From contig WQXJ01000006.1 in NCBI GenBank assembly GCA_009784895.1, positions 1 through 61,412 on the forward strand: a stretch of 61,412 nt of DNA, written 5' to 3'. Below, in pieces: positions 1 through 7,420 of this stretch. Position 1 is the first letter of the stretch, and each line of letters opens with the position of its first letter. The notes beneath the pieces were generated by a model. That model worked only from the letters and a program-made list of their open reading frames with translations, was not told the origin of the DNA and made no database searches. The DNA comes from Micrococcales bacterium. Its GTDB lineage: Bacteria; Actinomycetota; Actinomycetes; Actinomycetales; WQXJ01. The translations under genes and the position numbers were made by a program.

Positions 1-93
1 ACCGAACTGGCGTCAAGCTCGCCATCGGCGCCGGAGGCGAAGTAGTGTGGTGAGTCCGGGGTCAACACGCAGGCAACCGTACCAGGGGAGAAA

Positions 94-1611
94 ATGACAT
101 CTGACGATCCGATTGAGCGGATCTTGTCCCGCGCCGGGACTGCCATTCAGCCCGAAACCCCGAACCAAGACAGCCGCTGGGATCAGTTGGAGCTTGAGGA
201 AAGGTCGGCCCTAAGGCGAGTTGGCGGGCTTTCGACCGAACTAGTGGACGTCTCAGAGGTCGAATACCGTCAGCTTCGCCTTGAGCGCGTGGTCCTAATT
301 GGCCTGTTCGGGGGCGGGGTAACCCAGCTAGAAGCTGAGGTTTCGCTGCGCGAGCTGGCCGCCTTGGCCGAGACCGCCGGCTCGCAGATCCTCGACGGTA
401 TCCTGCAGCGCCGCCAGGCACCGGATCCGGCCACTTTCTTAGGATCTGGCAAGGCCCAAGAGGTTGCCGCCCTGGTGGCGGAGCTGGGCGCGGACACGGT
501 GGTGGCCGATGCCGAGCTTGCCCCATCCCAGCGCCGTGCCCTCGAAGATGTCCTCAAGGTCAAAGTGGTTGACCGCACAGCCGTGATTCTGGACATTTTC
601 GCTGCTCACGCCAAGTCCAAAGAGGGCAAAATGCAGGTCGAATTGGCGCAGCTCGAATACCTCTTGCCGCGATTGCGCGGCTGGGGCGAGTCGATGTCAA
701 GGCAGGCTGGCGGCCGCGTGGCTGCGGGAGCCGGCATCGGCAGCAGGGGCCCAGGCGAGACCAAGATCGAACTTGACCGTCGCCGCATTCGCACCCGCAT
801 GGCCAAGCTGCGCCGTGACCTGGCCCAAACGGCGCCAGCCCGCCGGACCCGCCGAGCCAAGCGGCGCCGGGCCAATGTGCCGGCTGTGGCCATAGTCGGC
901 TACACCAACGCCGGCAAATCCTCGCTGCTCAACGCTCTGACTGGGGCCGGGGTGATGGTCGACAACACCCTTTTCGCCACACTCGACCCGACGGTTCGCC
1001 AAACCCACACCGCCGACGGCCGCGTCTACACCCTGGCCGATACAGTCGGCTTTGTCCGAAATCTGCCGCATGAGCTGGTCGAAGCCTTCCGCTCTACCCT
1101 AGAAGAAGCGGTCGAGGCCGATGTCTGGTTGCATGTGGTTGACGCCGCCCATCCCGACCCGGAAGGGCAGATCACGGCGGTCAGGACGGTTTTGCGTGAT
1201 CTCAAGGCGGCCGATGCCGTGGGGCAGGGTCCAGGGGGAAGCTCCGGCAACGGTTTGGGTGAGGGTTTGGCTGGTGCGGTCCAAGCGGTCGAAATCCTGG
1301 CACTAAACAAGGCGGACCTGGCTCCAAGCGAAGTGGTGGCCGGACTTTTGGCCTCCCACCGAGGCGCCGTGGCGATCAGCGCCAACAGCGGTGATGGTCT
1401 CGACCAACTGCGCCAGATGCTGGATGAGTCTCTACCCAGACCGCAAATCCTGGTCGAAACGGTGGTGCCCTACCTCCGTGGCGATTTGGTCAGCCGAGCG
1501 CATGAGGAAGGCGAAGTCATAAGCCAGGACCATCAGGCCGATGGCACGCATTTGACGGCGCGAGTCGGCCCGGCCTTGGCAGCCGAACTGGAGCGGGCCG
1601 CCTCTTCCTGA
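94..1611 (+). CDS. hflX: Ribosome-associated GTPase HflX
   Basis: 505-residue GTPase of the HflX family, which binds the ribosomal large subunit and splits stalled or stressed ribosomes. The N-terminal nucleotide-binding-like half (about residues 70-260) carries the Gly-rich GAGIGSRGPGETKIELDRR segment. The G domain follows: G1 GYTNAGKSS near residue 270, G3 DTVG near 316 and NKAD (G4) near 405. A Gly/Ser-rich insert (about 383-397) sits just before G4 and is longer than in most family members I know. The start is ATG 94, with AGGGGAG just upstream. The gene is convergent with lexA, with only 18 bp between them. Placement next to lexA, a LysM gene and nrdR is common in Actinobacteria. Identity is secure. 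Confidence 0.95.
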   Translation: MTSDDPIERILSRAGTAIQPETPNQDSRWDQLELEERSALRRVGGLSTELVDVSEVEYRQLRLERVVLIGLFGGGVTQLEAEVSLRELAALAETAGSQILDGILQRRQAPDPATFLGSGKAQEVAALVAELGADTVVADAELAPSQRRALEDVLKVKVVDRTAVILDIFAAHAKSKEGKMQVELAQLEYLLPRLRGWGESMSRQAGGRVAAGAGIGSRGPGETKIELDRRRIRTRMAKLRRDLAQTAPARRTRRAKRRRANVPAVAIVGYTNAGKSSLLNALTGAGVMVDNTLFATLDPTVRQTHTADGRVYTLADTVGFVRNLPHELVEAFRSTLEEAVEADVWLHVVDAAHPDPEGQITAVRTVLRDLKAADAVGQGPGGSSGNGLGEGLAGAVQAVEILALNKADLAPSEVVAGLLASHRGAVAISANSGDGLDQLRQMLDESLPRPQILVETVVPYLRGDLVSRAHEEGEVISQDHQADGTHLTARVGPALAAELERAASS

Positions 1612-1633
1612 CCGGCGGCTTGGCAGCGGTCAG
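1608..1633. terminator. Possible shared terminator hairpin between hflX and lexA
   Basis: The inverted repeat CTGACCG / CGGTCAG with a 12-nt loop overlaps both convergent stop codons. There is no T-tract. It could serve both genes, but the stem is only 7 bp. Confidence 0.3.
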
Positions 1634-2316
1634 AGGCTGCGGATCAAGGCCACCACCCGGCCCAGGATCTGGGCGTGGCGGCCAGGAATGGGCTCGTAGG
1701 CCGGGTTTCGCGGCAGGAGCTGAACCTTGCCGCTGGCGGATTGCCACACCTTGACGGTGGCCTCGTCCTCGACCAAGGCGGCCACGATCTGGCCGTTTTC
1801 TGCTGTGACCTGGTGGCGTACCACGACATAGTCACCGTCATTGATGCCGGCCTCAATCATCGAATCGCCGCGCACCTTGAGCATAAAGATCTCGCCGTCG
1901 CCAACAATCTCGCGCGGCAGCGGGTAAAGGCCTTCGACCAGGTGTTCGGCCAGAATGGGGGTGCCGGTGGCGATCCGCCCGACTAACGGGACAAAGCGGG
2001 GCTTGGCTTGATTCTCCTCTTCGAGATGGCGCAGGTTAGGTGGCACGTCGGCGTTGGTGTCGACCAGCTCGATGGCCCTAGGCAGGAGGGGATCGCGGCG
2101 CAAACAGCCCATTCGTTCCAGGGTGAGCAGGTGGTGTTTCACGCTTGAGGCACTGACTAGGTTGACTGAGTCGGCGATTTCCCGCATCGACGGGGCATAG
2201 CCGCGTCGCTTAATTGACTCCGCGATGCAATCCATGATGGCCTGCTGGCGTTCGGTCAGAACTTCTGGTGGCCGGCCCCTGGGACTTCTCTTTGGTCGGC
2301 TGACTTCCTCGCTCAT
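1630..2316 (-). CDS. lexA: SOS repressor LexA
   Basis: 228-residue LexA, the repressor of the DNA-damage regulon that inactivates itself when bound to RecA filaments. The N-terminal winged helix-turn-helix covers about residues 20-75 (RGYAPSMREIADSV...SSVKHHL). The C-terminal S24 protease domain has the nucleophile Ser152 (RGDSM) and Lys189 (EATVKV). The cleavage segment reads GRIATGTPILAE, so the scissile position is Thr117-Gly118. The family normally has Ala-Gly here (GRVAAGEP in E. coli, GRIAAGGP in mycobacteria). An AGGAG lies 11 nt before the ATG. The gene is divergent from the LysM gene at 2430 across a spacer with a candidate LexA box. Identity is certain; the effect of Thr on cleavage is unknown. 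Confidence 0.96.
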   Translation of the reverse strand: MSEEVSRPKRSPRGRPPEVLTERQQAIMDCIAESIKRRGYAPSMREIADSVNLVSASSVKHHLLTLERMGCLRRDPLLPRAIELVDTNADVPPNLRHLEEENQAKPRFVPLVGRIATGTPILAEHLVEGLYPLPREIVGDGEIFMLKVRGDSMIEAGINDGDYVVVRHQVTAENGQIVAALVEDEATVKVWQSASGKVQLLPRNPAYEPIPGRHAQILGRVVALIRSL

Positions 2317-2359
2317 TGGCAGTGTTTCTCCTGGTCCTAGCCATGTCCGTGGTCGGGTG

Positions 2360-2380
2360 TTGACTAGTAAGCATAGTCAA
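2360..2380. promoter_or_regulatory. Perfect dyad TTGACTA-N7-TAGTCAA between lexA and the LysM gene
   Basis: A perfect 7+7 inverted repeat with a 7-nt spacer lies midway in the divergent lexA/LysM spacer. Each arm also contains a TTGACT that looks like a -35 hexamer, one facing each gene. I could not find convincing -10 boxes at 16-18 bp. It may be an operator or a pair of divergent promoter elements. Confidence 0.35.
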
Positions 2381-2394
2381 AGTGACAGGCAATT

Positions 2395-2410
2395 GCAAAC
2401 ATTTGTACTA
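2395..2410. promoter_or_regulatory. Candidate LexA (SOS) box
   Basis: GCAAACATTTGTACTA matches the actinobacterial SOS box TCGAAC-N4-GTTCGA at 8 of 12 defined positions, including the AAC and GT cores. It lies 20 bp before the LysM start and about 80 bp from the lexA start, where a shared operator would be expected. The match is imperfect. Confidence 0.45.
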
Positions 2411-2429
2411 AGAATCAAGGGAGATGATC

Positions 2430-2807
2430 ATGAGTTCTTTGGCACTGGGGGCACAGGTAGCACCGTCCTGGCGGCCGGGCTCTAGCCGGGGTCCAGCCAG
2501 GCCGCGCCAGCGGCGAGCTCCGGACCGGCTGACCCGGCGCGGGCGGGCGGTGGTTGCGGCGCTGCTGGGGTTGGTTTTGGCCGGGTCCTACGCCGCTGGG
2601 ACTATGCGGACTGGCGGCCAGGTCTACGTACCGTCTGAATCGGTGGTTGTCCACCAAGGCGACACGCTTTGGTCGCTGGCGGCGGAACGGACGGCGCCGG
2701 GCCAAGATGTGCGGCAAACGATCCAGCTAATTCAGCGGCTCAACCAGCTTGCCGGTCCGGGCTTGATGGCAGGGGATCGGCTCTGGCTGCCGCGCCTGGG
2801 GCAGTAG
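2430..2807 (+). CDS. LysM membrane protein, probable SOS-induced division suppressor (DivS/YneA/Rv2719c type)
   Basis: 125-residue protein with a basic cytoplasmic N-terminus, one transmembrane segment (about residues 40-58, [17 protein letters not shown]) and a C-terminal LysM domain (about 72-122; [10 protein letters not shown] ... NQL ... GDRLWLP) that would bind peptidoglycan outside the cell. The second ATG at 2430 is preferred over 2424 because AAGGGAG sits 6 nt before it and abuts the first. Single-TM LysM proteins divergent from lexA are known in Firmicutes and Actinobacteria as SOS-induced inhibitors of division (YneA, DivS, ChiZ). That role is inferred from position and architecture; sequence similarity among these proteins is low. 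Confidence 0.75.
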   Translation: MSSLALGAQVAPSWRPGSSRGPARPRQRRAPDRLTRRGRAVVAALLGLVLAGSYAAGTMRTGGQVYVPSESVVVHQGDTLWSLAAERTAPGQDVRQTIQLIQRLNQLAGPGLMAGDRLWLPRLGQ

Positions 2808-2853
2808 AAGCCTGCGCTGCCTTGGCCGCGTTCAAACGAAAACCCGACACGCC

Positions 2854-2897
2854 CACAAGATATAGTGGTGGCTTCTCCCAATTGCACCCACATGTGG
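2854..2897. promoter_or_regulatory. Tandem NrdR boxes upstream of nrdR-nrdJ
   Basis: Box 1, CACAAGATATAGTG (2854-2867), and box 2, CCACATGTGG (2888-2897), are both dyad-like. Their centres are 32 bp apart, about three helical turns. This matches the known paired arrangement of NrdR boxes (consensus near acaCwAtATaTwGtgt, 31-32 bp apart). They lie 15-58 bp before the nrdR start, so the regulator would repress its own operon with nrdJ. Box 2 is the weaker match. Confidence 0.7.
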
Positions 2898-2911
2898 TTA
2901 GACTGCCATTC

Positions 2912-3400
2912 GTGCATTGCCCGTTTTGCCGACACGAAGACTCCCGTGTAGTCGACTCACGCACTAGTGAGGACGGCACCAGCACGCGGCGGCGGCGCGA
3001 ATGCCAAAAGTGTCAGGCTCGCTTCACCACGGTTGAGTCGGTGGCGCTGGCGGTGATAAAGCGCTCGGGCGCTTCGGAGCCGTTCTCGCGCGACAAGGTG
3101 GCTGCCGGTGTGCGCCGGGCCTGCCAGGGTAGGCCGGTTTCGGATGACGACGTAGCCGTGCTGTCCCACCAAGTGGAAGCCAAGATTCGCTCTACCGGGC
3201 AGGCGGCCGTGGACTCACAGGACGTGGGCCTGGAGATCCTTGGCCCGCTGCGGGCCTTGGATGAGGTCGCCTACCTGCGCTTCGCCTCGGTATACCGGTC
3301 GTTTGACTCGATCGACGATTTCGACAAAGAGATCCTGGCCCTGCGAGCCCAGGAGAATCATCCATCAACCCTCAACCGCCAGGAGACCTTCGACCGATGA
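2912..3400 (+). CDS. nrdR: Transcriptional repressor NrdR
   Basis: 162-residue NrdR, the ATP/dATP-sensing repressor of ribonucleotide reductase genes. The zinc ribbon is at the extreme N-terminus (HCPFC, then CQKC near residue 33), followed by an ATP-cone domain (about 48-140; [42 protein letters not shown]). The start is the GTG directly before HCPFC, as in all family members. The reading frame stays open far upstream (from 2669), but that stretch has no family similarity and overlaps the LysM gene. The nrdJ start overlaps its stop (ATGA), so the two are translationally coupled. Paired NrdR boxes lie just upstream. Confidence 0.95.
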   Translation: MHCPFCRHEDSRVVDSRTSEDGTSTRRRRECQKCQARFTTVESVALAVIKRSGASEPFSRDKVAAGVRRACQGRPVSDDDVAVLSHQVEAKIRSTGQAAVDSQDVGLEILGPLRALDEVAYLRFASVYRSFDSIDDFDKEILALRAQENHPSTLNRQETFDR

Positions 3401-6177
3401 CCGAGCAAACCAAGAAGACCACCGGCCTGACCATTTCCCGGGTCTTCACGACCGAGGGTGTCCATCCCTATGACGAGGTCACCTGGGAGGCCCGGGATGT
3501 GGTCCAGACAAACTGGAAAACCGGTGAAACTGTCTTCGCCCAGCACGGCGTAGAGTTCCCCGACTTCTGGTCCGTCAATGCCTCGACCATCGTTGCCACA
3601 AAGTATTTTCGCGGCGCTTTGGGTACCGCGGAGAGGGAAAGCTCGCTGCGCCAACTAGTTGACAGGGTGGTTGGCGCCTACCGCCGGGCTGGCCTGGAGG
3701 CCGGCTACTTCGCCACCGAGGCAGATTCAATGGTCTTTGCAGAAGAGCTGACCTGGCTGCTAATCCACCAACATTTTTCTTTCAATTCGCCTGTCTGGTT
3801 CAACGTTGGCACCAATTCGTCTCAACAGGTCTCTGCCTGCTTCATCTTGTCGGTTGACGATTCAATGGAATCGATCCTGAACTGGTACAGCGAAGAGGGC
3901 ATGATCTTCAAAGGCGGCTCCGGCTCCGGGGTTAACCTTTCGCGCATTCGCTCGGCCAAAGAATTGTTGCGGTCTTCCGGTGGTACTGCCTCCGGTCCGG
4001 TCAGTTTCATGCGCGGGGCGGACGCCTCGGCTGGGACCATCAAATCCGGCGGCGCCACTAGGCGGGCGGCCAAAATGGTGGTGCTGGACATTGACCACCC
4101 GGACATCGAAGAATTCATCGACACCAAAGCCCGCGAGGAGCACAAGATCCGGGCCCTGCGAGACGCCGGTTTCGATATGGATCTAGACGGGCGTGACATC
4201 AGCTCGGTCCAGTATCAAAACGCCAACAACTCGGTCAGGGTTTCTGACGCCTTCATGAAGGCAGTTGATGAGGGCGCCGGTTTTGGATTGCGGGCTCGCC
4301 TCAGCGGCGAGGTGATCGAAGAGCTCGACGCCCGGTCCCTATTTAGAACCGTGGCCCAAGCGGCATGGGAATGTGCCGATCCAGGCATCCAATATGACGA
4401 CACCATCAACGCCTGGCACACCTCACCGGAGACCGGACGCATCACGGCCTCCAACCCTTGTTCTGAATACATGCACCTGGACAACTCCAGCTGCAACTTG
4501 GCCTCGCTCAACCTGCTGTCGTTCCTCAAGCAGGACGGCACCTTCGACCATGTCCGTTTTGAGCGCGCGGTCGAATTGGTCATAACGGCAATGGACATTT
4601 CGATTGGCTTCGCAGATTTCCCAACCGAATCAATCGCCAAAACCACCAGGGCGTTCAGGCAACTTGGCATTGGCTATGCCAACCTTGGTGCTTTGCTGAT
4701 GGCCTGCGGCCTGGCCTACGACTCAGACGCCGGGCGCTCGCTGGCCGGCGCCGTCACCTCGCTGATGACGGCAACGGCCTACCGTCGCTCGGCCCAATTG
4801 GCTACCGCGGTTGGGCCGTATGAGGGCTACGCCCGCAATGCCGAGGCCCACCAGAAGGTGATGCGCAAACACCACGCCGCCAACGACCAGCTCATCACCA
4901 AATCGGCGCTTGACGGTGACGTTCACCGGGCCGCTTCCCACGCCTGGGAGGACGTCCTCGAACTGGGCAAACACCACGGCTGGCGCAATGCCCAAGCCTC
5001 CGTCTTGGCGCCCACTGGCACCATCGGTTTCATGATGGACTGTGACACCACCGGTGTTGAACCGGACTTCTCACTGGTCAAATACAAGAAGATGGTGGGC
5101 GGCGCCTCCATGCAGATCGTCAACCAGACGGTGCCCATGGCCCTGGCCCGCCTGGGCTACGACCAAGAGGTGATCGAGGCCATCGTTGAACACATCGTTG
5201 AACACGGTCACGTAGTCGACGCCCCTGGTCTTAGGTCGGAACACTACGACGTCTTTGATTGTGCGGTTGGCAAAAGAGCAATCCAACCAATGGGCCATTT
5301 GCGCATGATGGCGGCGGCCCAGCCGTTCTTGTCCGGCGCTATCTCTAAGACGGTAAACATGCCGGAGACCGCCACCGTCGAGGACATTGAGGATGTCTAC
5401 TTTGAAGGCTGGCGCATGGGTCTAAAAGCGTTGGCCATCTACCGCGACAACTGCAAGGTCTCCCAGCCTTTGTCTGACGCCAAGGCCGTCGCGGGTAAAG
5501 CGGCCGAGCCGCCGGTCCCGGCACCAGCTCGCCGGCGCCTGCCCAAGCGGCGCTATTCGATCACCACCTCGTTTTCAGTTGGCGGCGCCCAGGGCTATAT
5601 CACGGCCGGTTGCTTTGACCAGGAACATGCGGACCTGGGCGAAGTCTTCTTGAAGCTGGGCAAGCAGGGCTCAACCCTGGCCGGCGTCATGGACGCGTTT
5701 TCGATCGCGGTTTCAATTGGCCTGCAATACGGCGTGCCACTAGACACTTTTGTCCAGAAGTTCACTAACCAGCGCTTCGAACCGGCTGGTTTGACCGACG
5801 ACCCAGATGTACGCATGGCCCAATCGGTTATGGACTACATTTTCCGCCGTTTGGCCCTCGACCACTTGCCCTTTGAAACTCGCGCCGCCATGGGCATCTA
5901 CACGGCGACTGAACGTGAGCGGCAGTTGGAAACCGGCAGCTATGACGACCTAATCGACCAAGGTTCGGTTAGCCAGGACGTCACCATCGAAACGCCTCCG
6001 GCCGCCCAAACCGGGCGAAAAGCCATAGAGCAGGTTCATTCGACTGCCGAGCTATTTGAAGCCATGCAGGGACGAGCCAATGACGCGCCCATCTGCATGA
6101 CCTGCGGCACCAAGATGAGGCCGGCCGGTTCCTGTCACGTCTGCGAAGGCTGCGGCGCCACCTCCGGTTGTTCCTAG
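3397..6177 (+). CDS. nrdJ: Vitamin B12-dependent class II ribonucleotide reductase NrdJ
   Basis: 926 residues. It reduces ribonucleotides to deoxyribonucleotides using adenosylcobalamin, so it works without oxygen or a small subunit. Visible landmarks are the first redox Cys ([10 protein letters not shown], about residue 148), the Gly-rich [10 protein letters not shown], the catalytic loop [20 protein letters not shown] (about 353-372), and a C-terminal CMTCGTK...CHVCEGCG tail for thioredoxin re-reduction and metal binding. The start overlaps nrdR (ATGA). I see no cobalamin riboswitch between nrdR and nrdJ, which leave no space for one. The stop codon overlaps the serA stop on the other strand within one CTAG. 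No other RNR gene is in the window. Confidence 0.96.
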   Translation: MTEQTKKTTGLTISRVFTTEGVHPYDEVTWEARDVVQTNWKTGETVFAQHGVEFPDFWSVNASTIVATKYFRGALGTAERESSLRQLVDRVVGAYRRAGLEAGYFATEADSMVFAEELTWLLIHQHFSFNSPVWFNVGTNSSQQVSACFILSVDDSMESILNWYSEEGMIFKGGSGSGVNLSRIRSAKELLRSSGGTASGPVSFMRGADASAGTIKSGGATRRAAKMVVLDIDHPDIEEFIDTKAREEHKIRALRDAGFDMDLDGRDISSVQYQNANNSVRVSDAFMKAVDEGAGFGLRARLSGEVIEELDARSLFRTVAQAAWECADPGIQYDDTINAWHTSPETGRITASNPCSEYMHLDNSSCNLASLNLLSFLKQDGTFDHVRFERAVELVITAMDISIGFADFPTESIAKTTRAFRQLGIGYANLGALLMACGLAYDSDAGRSLAGAVTSLMTATAYRRSAQLATAVGPYEGYARNAEAHQKVMRKHHAANDQLITKSALDGDVHRAASHAWEDVLELGKHHGWRNAQASVLAPTGTIGFMMDCDTTGVEPDFSLVKYKKMVGGASMQIVNQTVPMALARLGYDQEVIEAIVEHIVEHGHVVDAPGLRSEHYDVFDCAVGKRAIQPMGHLRMMAAAQPFLSGAISKTVNMPETATVEDIEDVYFEGWRMGLKALAIYRDNCKVSQPLSDAKAVAGKAAEPPVPAPARRRLPKRRYSITTSFSVGGAQGYITAGCFDQEHADLGEVFLKLGKQGSTLAGVMDAFSIAVSIGLQYGVPLDTFVQKFTNQRFEPAGLTDDPDVRMAQSVMDYIFRRLALDHLPFETRAAMGIYTATERERQLETGSYDDLIDQGSVSQDVTIETPPAAQTGRKAIEQVHSTAELFEAMQGRANDAPICMTCGTKMRPAGSCHVCEGCGATSGCS

Positions 6178-7376
6178 CTCAGCACGCGCAGCCGGATCGT
6201 TTCCGGCCGCTGGGCCAGAGTCTCTAGCACGGCCGGCTCGAGAGCCGAACCGACATCGGTCAGCACGTAACCCACCTCGCCCCGCGTACCAAGTACTTGG
6301 CCAACTATGTTGACCCGATACTCGGCCATGGCCTGGTTGATCGAGGCCAGCACGCCGGGGATGTTTTGGTGGGTGTGCGCCAGCCGGCTGACCCCTTCGC
6401 CGGAACGGTCCAGGGTCAGATTCGGCAGGTTGACGCTCATGCCGGTCGAACCGTGGGTCAGAAAATCACGCAACTTGCCACTGACAAAACGGCCAATTGA
6501 GATCTGAGCCTCGACGGTCGAACCGCCAACGTGCGGCGTCAAGATGACATTGGGCAGGCCACGAAGCTCACTGGCAAACGGGTCGCCGGCGGCCTTTGGC
6601 TCTTCGGGGAAAACATCGATCGCAGCCCCGGCCAGATGCCCTTCGTCTATCGCGTCGCGCAGGGCTCGCAGGTTGACCACGTGCCCGCGGGCCAGGTTGA
6701 TAAAGACCGAACCCTCACGCATGGCCGCAAATTGGGAAGCGCCGAACAAATTGGTGTTGGCCGGCCGGCCGTCAACGTGAACCGAGACAACATTGGCCAC
6801 TTCAAGCAGTTCTTCAAGCGAATCGAGTCGCAGGGCGTTGCCCAGCGACAGCTTCTCGTCGATGTCGAAAAAGACAACGGCCATACCAAGAGACTCGGCC
6901 AGGACTGAAAGCTGGGAGCCAATCGAGCCGTAGCCGACTATGCCAAGCGTCCGGCCGCGCACCTCATGCGAGCCGGTGGCAGACTTACGCCAAACGCCAT
7001 TGTGCAACGAACGGTCACGCTCGGTCATGCGGCGGGTCAGGGCAATGATCTCCGCCACCGCAAGTTCCACCACCGAGCGAGTATTGGAATACGGTGCGTT
7101 GAAAACCGCCACGCCTCGCTCTGAGGCAGCCTGCAGCGCGATCTGGTTGGTGCCAATGCAATAGGCGCCAATGGCCAGCAGCTGCGGGCAGGCTGCCAGC
7201 ACTTTTTTGGTGACGGACGTCTTCGACCGGATGCCCAACAGGTCGACCCCGCTAAGGGCCGCTATCAGTTCGCCTTCATCTAGGGCACCGGGCAACGCGG
7301 TGACTTCGAGTCCGGCGCGTTGTAGTAGTTCAACGCCTACGGGGCTGATGTTCTCGAGCAGAAGGGCTTTTGGCAC
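6174..7376 (-). CDS. serA: D-3-phosphoglycerate dehydrogenase (short, E. coli-type with ACT domain)
   Basis: 400 residues, catalysing the first step of serine synthesis: 3-phosphoglycerate plus NAD+ to 3-phosphohydroxypyruvate. The NAD-binding motif GIVGYGSIGSQLS lies near residue 146. The catalytic triad of D-2-hydroxyacid dehydrogenases is present: Arg in INLARG, Glu in FPEEP, His in TPHVGGST. A C-terminal ACT domain (about 325-400; NIPGVLASINQAMAEYRVNI) would bind serine for feedback control. Most actinobacterial SerA proteins have about 530 residues with an extra substrate-binding domain; this is the 400-residue form seen in E. coli. The start is GTG 7376. It lies 44 bp downstream of the HelR-like gene on the same strand and may be cotranscribed. 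Confidence 0.9.
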   Translation of the reverse strand: MPKALLLENISPVGVELLQRAGLEVTALPGALDEGELIAALSGVDLLGIRSKTSVTKKVLAACPQLLAIGAYCIGTNQIALQAASERGVAVFNAPYSNTRSVVELAVAEIIALTRRMTERDRSLHNGVWRKSATGSHEVRGRTLGIVGYGSIGSQLSVLAESLGMAVVFFDIDEKLSLGNALRLDSLEELLEVANVVSVHVDGRPANTNLFGASQFAAMREGSVFINLARGHVVNLRALRDAIDEGHLAGAAIDVFPEEPKAAGDPFASELRGLPNVILTPHVGGSTVEAQISIGRFVSGKLRDFLTHGSTGMSVNLPNLTLDRSGEGVSRLAHTHQNIPGVLASINQAMAEYRVNIVGQVLGTRGEVGYVLTDVGSALEPAVLETLAQRPETIRLRVLS

Positions 7377-7420
7377 GGGTTATATGTTGGCGCTGACCGG
7401 CCCGCAGCGCAAGGCGGCGC

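Noticed and set aside
1..53. A possible 3' end of an upstream gene (for example dapF, which often precedes hflX)
   Set aside because: Two frames end here (stops at 43-45 and 51-53), but neither short tail matches a DapF or other C-terminus I recognise.
3397..3450. Cobalamin riboswitch controlling nrdJ
   Set aside because: nrdJ overlaps nrdR, and no B12-box-like sequence appears before nrdR; NrdR boxes explain the control better.
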